The notes below the pieces were generated by a model. It saw nothing but the letters and a program-made list of their open reading frames with translations, was not told the DNA's origin and ran no database searches. A stretch of 64,000 nt of DNA, taken from Kazachstania africana CBS 2517 (Eukaryota; Ascomycota; Saccharomycetes; Saccharomycetales; Saccharomycetaceae). The translations under genes and the position numbers were made by a program. The DNA lies in NCBI RefSeq assembly GCF_000304475.1, contig NC_018942.1, positions 1,054,001 through 1,118,000 of the forward strand, in the 5' to 3' direction. Positions 60,351 through 64,000 of the stretch are shown here, in pieces; the first letter of the stretch is position 1; every line of letters starts with the position of its first letter.

Positions 60351-61151
60351 ATGTCTTTAGTCGTTCAAGAACAAGGTTCTTTCCAACACATTTTACGGTA
60401 TGTTATAAAATGAGAATATACATGAAGATTTAAAGGACGAGATATTGAGCGATTAGCAAGATGAGCCGGCAGTTACCGTGATGACAACAGTGAAATTTAA
60501 TTAAGAAGAAATTATAAGTATTTTAAACGTTATTGTCTATTTGGAAGCTTCATAATATCATCCTGAATGTATATGACAGAATTTAAATTCGACCTTCTTA
60601 ATGGCATGCAGAAAAAAAAACAGTCGACTACGTTATATGAGAGAAGGACCCAAAGAGTGCAATATTATATCAAACGACAACTTTACTTTGATCTTCAATT
60701 TTATCATGGCGAAGAAATTTAATTTTACTAACAAATGAACGTAATCGTTTTAAATAGTTTGTTAAACACTAACGTTGATGGTAACATCAAAATTGTTTAT
60801 GCTTTAACTTTAATCAAGGGTGTTGGTCGTCGTTACTCTAACTTAGTCTGTAAGAAGGCTGATATTGACTTAAACAAGAGAGCTGGTGAATTAACCCAAG
60901 AAGAATTAGAAAGAGTTGTTCAAATCATGCAAAACCCAACCCACTACAAGATCCCATCTTGGTTCTTAAACAGACAAAAGGACATTGCTGATGGTAAGGA
61001 CTACCACTCTTTAGCTAACAACGTTGAATCTAAATTAAGAGATGATTTAGAAAGATTAAAGAAGATCAGAGCTCACCGTGGTATTAGACATTTCTGGGGT
61101 TTACGTGTTAGAGGTCAACACACCAAGACCACTGGTAGAAGAAGAAGTTAA
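60351..61151 (+). CDS. RPS18B: Cytosolic ribosomal protein S18 (uS13), spliced
   Basis: S18 (uS13) sits in the head of the 40S subunit and contacts tRNA and 60S bridges. Exon 1 is 60351-60397 ([15 protein letters not shown] plus two bases) and exon 2 is 60758-61151. The split Arg codon (CG/T) is followed by [18 protein letters not shown]. The joined product has 146 residues, as in S. cerevisiae, and the intron position is identical. Exon 2 contains [20 protein letters not shown] and ends [12 protein letters not shown]. Codon use is strongly biased. S. cerevisiae keeps two copies (RPS18A and RPS18B); the symbol refers to the syntenic one. Confidence 0.97.
60398..60757 (+). other. Spliceosomal intron of RPS18 (360 nt)
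   Basis: GTATGT donor at 60398-60403, TACTAAC branch site at 60726-60732, and TAG acceptor at 60755-60757. Length and position are typical of ribosomal protein introns. A chance C-box-like GTGATGA (60478) and CTGA (60563) do not form a convincing snoRNA. Confidence 0.96.
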
Positions 61152-61477
61152 GCAATTCACATGTATTAATTGTATACTTAATTTAATATTTGTTTTAATT
61201 ATCTTTTAAATATCATCGTCTATATTTGCCCGAATAAAAACAGAACTTATTATAAAGTTACGAATGAATGAATTTGTTCTATTAAAATAAGTTATTTAGA
61301 ATCTATATATATGCAGTAGTAAAAAAAATAGTTTTACAGATGTATTGAAATGGTATACTTCAAACATATGAGTGGTAATGTTACAATATCGGCAAAGAAT
61401 TCAGTATGAGCCGATTGCAAAATAGAGGAAAACAAATGAGACAGTTTTCAGTCGCAGTTAGTCTTTAAAACTTCCCC
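61152..61477. other. Convergent RPS18/YOX1 intergenic region
   Basis: This 326-bp AT-rich gap lies between convergent 3' ends and probably carries only polyadenylation signals. No gene is recognised. Confidence 0.45.
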
Positions 61478-62632
61478 TCAAACAATGTTCGTACTTAACT
61501 CTTTTAATGGACCTTGTCCAGCAGTCCTAAATTCCAATTTGCCCTTTCTGTTTGGTGACAAATTCTTTTCATCAACTGATGAAGAATAACCATTTATCAA
61601 TTTATTTACTTTATTATTTGGTGATGTCTTTACTGGCGTAAGAATTTTTTTATCAGATTTCAAATGGAACGTCAGTGCTTGTCCTACTCTAGAAGTATTT
61701 GGAGTAGGGGATCTTCTAATTGGCGAGGAATCTCTTGATAAAGTTGATTTCCTTATTGGTGTTGTGTCACCACATTTAGTATTGCAGTAAGGGATATAAA
61801 TTTTTGGAGTTTTGTTCAGGTTTTGTTGAGCATCAGTCGCTACAGAAGATGTGCTGGCGCTCTTGCTATAGTTATTGATTGCACTAGCCACTTTGGTGGC
61901 CAATGGAGTTGATTCAACCAGATTCATGGAAGTATTACTATCTGAAATGCTACTATTATCAATGGAAGTATTTGATTTTGTTGTCATTGCTAATTTGGCT
62001 CTTTTTACAGCTTGTCTTTTATTTTGAAACCAAATCTGGACAGCTTTTTCTGTCATGTTACAACGATCTGCTAGTTCCAATCTTTCCTTTTTATCTGGAG
62101 TTGGACATTTATCAAAACTTGCTTGTAAAATATTTAACTCTTGTGTAGATGTTCTTCTTCTCTTACGACGTGCTAAAGGAGCATTATCAATTTTTGGTTC
62201 TTTGACACCAAATGTCTCCTGTGAATGTGTTATAAAAGCAAAAGCACGCTTTTTATCATTACTCGATGGCGTTATAGCATCTCTAGCGGCAGTTAATGGA
62301 GTAATCATACTATTTATTCTCTTAGCGTCATGGTTTTTAACGACTGGTGTTGCTGGTGACTGTAAAGTGGTTATCATATCATTTCTCAAAGCGTTCTTTG
62401 GTTCTAATTCTGGAGTTGGTGTAGGAAGTGGATCAGAGGAATGTCTCAATGCACTTTCTAAGGGCTTTGGACGGGTATTGTGACCGGCATTTGTGGATAA
62501 AGGTGGCAATCTGATTATTCCATGATCATCTGTACGAAATTTCGTTGGGAACGAATCAATTGGGGAAGGAAGTATTGAATCAGTACTTAAAAGCATAGAC
62601 AATGATGGTAAAGAATGATTACTAGTAGACAT
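61478..62632 (-). CDS. YOX1: Homeodomain repressor Yox1 (or Yhp1)
   Basis: Yox1 represses early-cell-cycle-box genes together with Mcm1. The frame opens at a GTG (62662); the first ATG is 62632, giving 384 residues (S. cerevisiae 385). The homeodomain lies at about 156-213: RRKRRRTSTQELNILQASF in the N-terminal arm and helix 1, then the recognition helix KAVQIWFQNKRQAVKRAK with Trp, Phe, Asn and Arg. The rest is Ser/Thr/Pro-rich, with many SP/TP sites (possible Cdk sites), for example SPIRRSPTPN. S. cerevisiae has two paralogs, YOX1 and YHP1. The order RPS18-YOX1 matches YML026C/YML027W, but YDR450W/YDR451C is the sister locus. Confidence 0.93.
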   Translation of the reverse strand: MSTSNHSLPSLSMLLSTDSILPSPIDSFPTKFRTDDHGIIRLPPLSTNAGHNTRPKPLESALRHSSDPLPTPTPELEPKNALRNDMITTLQSPATPVVKNHDAKRINSMITPLTAARDAITPSSNDKKRAFAFITHSQETFGVKEPKIDNAPLARRKRRRTSTQELNILQASFDKCPTPDKKERLELADRCNMTEKAVQIWFQNKRQAVKRAKLAMTTKSNTSIDNSSISDSNTSMNLVESTPLATKVASAINNYSKSASTSSVATDAQQNLNKTPKIYIPYCNTKCGDTTPIRKSTLSRDSSPIRRSPTPNTSRVGQALTFHLKSDKKILTPVKTSPNNKVNKLINGYSSSVDEKNLSPNRKGKLEFRTAGQGPLKELSTNIV

Positions 62633-64000
62633 GTTCGTTTTTATTATAGCAAATAATATCACAGATAACGAGTTAACTTTTAAGTATGTTGTTGAATAGA
62701 AAGCAATGAAAAGCTACAAGAGGTTATTGAAGGGAACAACTATCAAGTAATATTATATATACATATATATATGTATCTGTATATATGCATGGTGATTCTG
62801 ACATATACGCCAATTAATGATATATCTGCATTGGGTTTTAATTATGAGCTTGCAACTGTTGATTCGACGCCATCGGGACGAACTACCCGTGTTTGTTTAC
62901 TTCCGAGTGGATAAACCATGAATAATGAGACAAGTGTCGTGTTTGACCCAAAAGAGGAAAGTGATCTGAAATTTCCGACTAAAACAGGAAAGAGCTGGCT
63001 CAATTTGGAATTCAAATTGAGTTAAATGGGCAATTCAACTCAAATTGGCCTCCTTTTCTGTTTTGGGAATCAAATTACCAAATTTATCAATTTTCGCGCA
63101 TCTATTGTCTTTTTTTTCTCGCGTTTCAAGAATTTTAAAGGTACTTTGTTTCCGTTCAGCTAATGTTTTTTTTGCCCGCCAAGACGAAGTTAAAAGGAAG
63201 AGCGAAACAGACACCAAAAGGGGAAGCTTGCCTGGCGACTTCTATAGAAGCTCAGTGCCAATCAATGATGCGAAGTTGAGCGCGTTTCGCGGTAGCCAAT
63301 TAATCTTTGTATTCCAAATAGAGCCATGTAATGTGGGAGGGAAGTGCAGTGTTATTTAGGATAGTCTGAAACTGGAAGGATGGCAGGACACGACCATTGT
63401 TCATTCGTGACCACGATTGTAACAATCATTGCCCTGTGCTTAAACTCTGAACTCGACCACACATGGAGGGTGGGCGCACTTGTTCTGTCTCTTTCTATAG
63501 TCTAATTAAATGCAACAATCAGTCTTCAGTAACCCTTTTTTCGCGTCCGTGTAGAACTCACCGCCAGGTTACGATGCCATGTGGTGCCTTTCAAGTTAAC
63601 CAACCTTGCATTGTTAGTCAGAGTTCTTTTGATCTTGTTGCAGCTTTTCTCTGTTAATCTACTGCATGCCTTATTCCTTATATGGTTAGACTGATCTACG
63701 TATTTAGTACATATGTCCTGGGGTTTTTGCCCCTTTAGTAACTCAACACAATCAGTTGACTGGCCAAGCTTTATGGTTTGCAACCTTCATTTTTAAGACC
63801 ATGACTGCACCAGTCTCTCTTTTAGTATGCTCCGGCATAAAGCGATGTTCCCAGAACAAAAAGGCGTTTATGAAGAAAAGAAGGCAAACTCATCATTGCT
63901 TAAAAATGGTGCAATTGTGTTTTAAACTTACTTACATTATTTGGGTTAGAATATATAGATAACAAGAAGTGGCGTATGACTTCTTATTGGTTGGCTTCTT
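62633..64000. promoter_or_regulatory. YOX1 upstream region with CGCG elements; no further gene
   Basis: This 1.4-kb terminal stretch has only short, unrecognised frames. SBF/MBF-like sequences occur at 63092-63098 (TTTCGCG), 63120-63126 (CGCGTTT) and 63281-63291 (CGCGTTTCGCG). A 14-nt AT palindrome is at 62761-62774. In S. cerevisiae the next gene would be TSA1; no part of it is visible here. Confidence 0.45.

Noticed and set aside
60478..60566. C-box-like GTGATGA and D-box-like CTGA inside the RPS18 intron, suggesting a C/D snoRNA
   Set aside because: No closing terminal stem and no internal C'/D' pair are visible; both motifs are short enough to arise by chance.

Overview
The window is a gene-dense, AT-rich piece of a nuclear chromosome from a budding yeast of the family Saccharomycetaceae. 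The evidence is the protein set (Mtr10, Pup1, Vma8, Spt5, Ppz, Ost6, Yox1 and others, all readable end to end), Saccharomyces-type introns (GTATGT donor, TACTAAC branch site), two yeast nuclear tRNAs, and gene order closely parallel to S. cerevisiae. Several neighbours expected in an unduplicated ancestral order are missing (ERV25, TAF11, DYN2, RPS17). Genes that S. cerevisiae keeps on two sister regions (chromosome XIII left arm and chromosome IV right arm) are interleaved here on one. Together these point to a post-whole-genome-duplication lineage outside Saccharomyces, such as Kazachstania, Naumovozyma or Tetrapisispora. The genus is inference. Gene names rest on recalled similarity and order, not on a database search.

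Layout. 1-11.9 kb: MTR10 (cut by the window edge), SME1, PET123, FET4, PUP1 and NFI1, matching the YOR160-YOR156 order except for FET4. 11.9-15.2 kb: GRE3 and CAT2, which lie elsewhere in S. cerevisiae. 16.6-24.3 kb: RML2, VMA8, AFG1, MAK10 and RPL12, matching YEL050-YEL054. 24.3-26.8 kb: a 2.5 kb gene-poor stretch with one tRNA-Ser. 26.8-36.3 kb: GIS4, a YAP1-type bZIP factor, ERG6, SNX41, TIF35 and MRPL39. 36.5-56.6 kb: SPT5, RAD33, UBX2, TRM9, PPZ1, PSP2, YML018C-like, OST6, YML020W-like, UNG1, APT1 and NSE5. 56.8-62.6 kb: tRNA-Lys, VPS71, YML6, RPS18 and YOX1. The last 1.4 kb has no recognisable gene.

The genes are mostly housekeeping: nuclear import, splicing, mitochondrial and cytosolic translation, proteasome and ERAD, SUMO ligation, transcription elongation, N-glycosylation, sterol synthesis, stress signalling and DNA repair. 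Three genes are spliced: PSP2 (a 4-nt first exon), YML6 (a 53-nt intron) and RPS18 (a 360-nt intron). Readable regulatory sites include an exact Rpn4 (PACE) site before PUP1, a sterol-element match and paired Cbf1-type sites before ERG6, and G1/S-type CGCG elements before YOX1.

I found no CRISPR array, intact transposon, virus-like gene or novel multi-gene system. The points most worth a second look are the tiny introns, the YAP1-type factor that lacks one of six redox cysteines, and the interleaved, reciprocally lost gene order.
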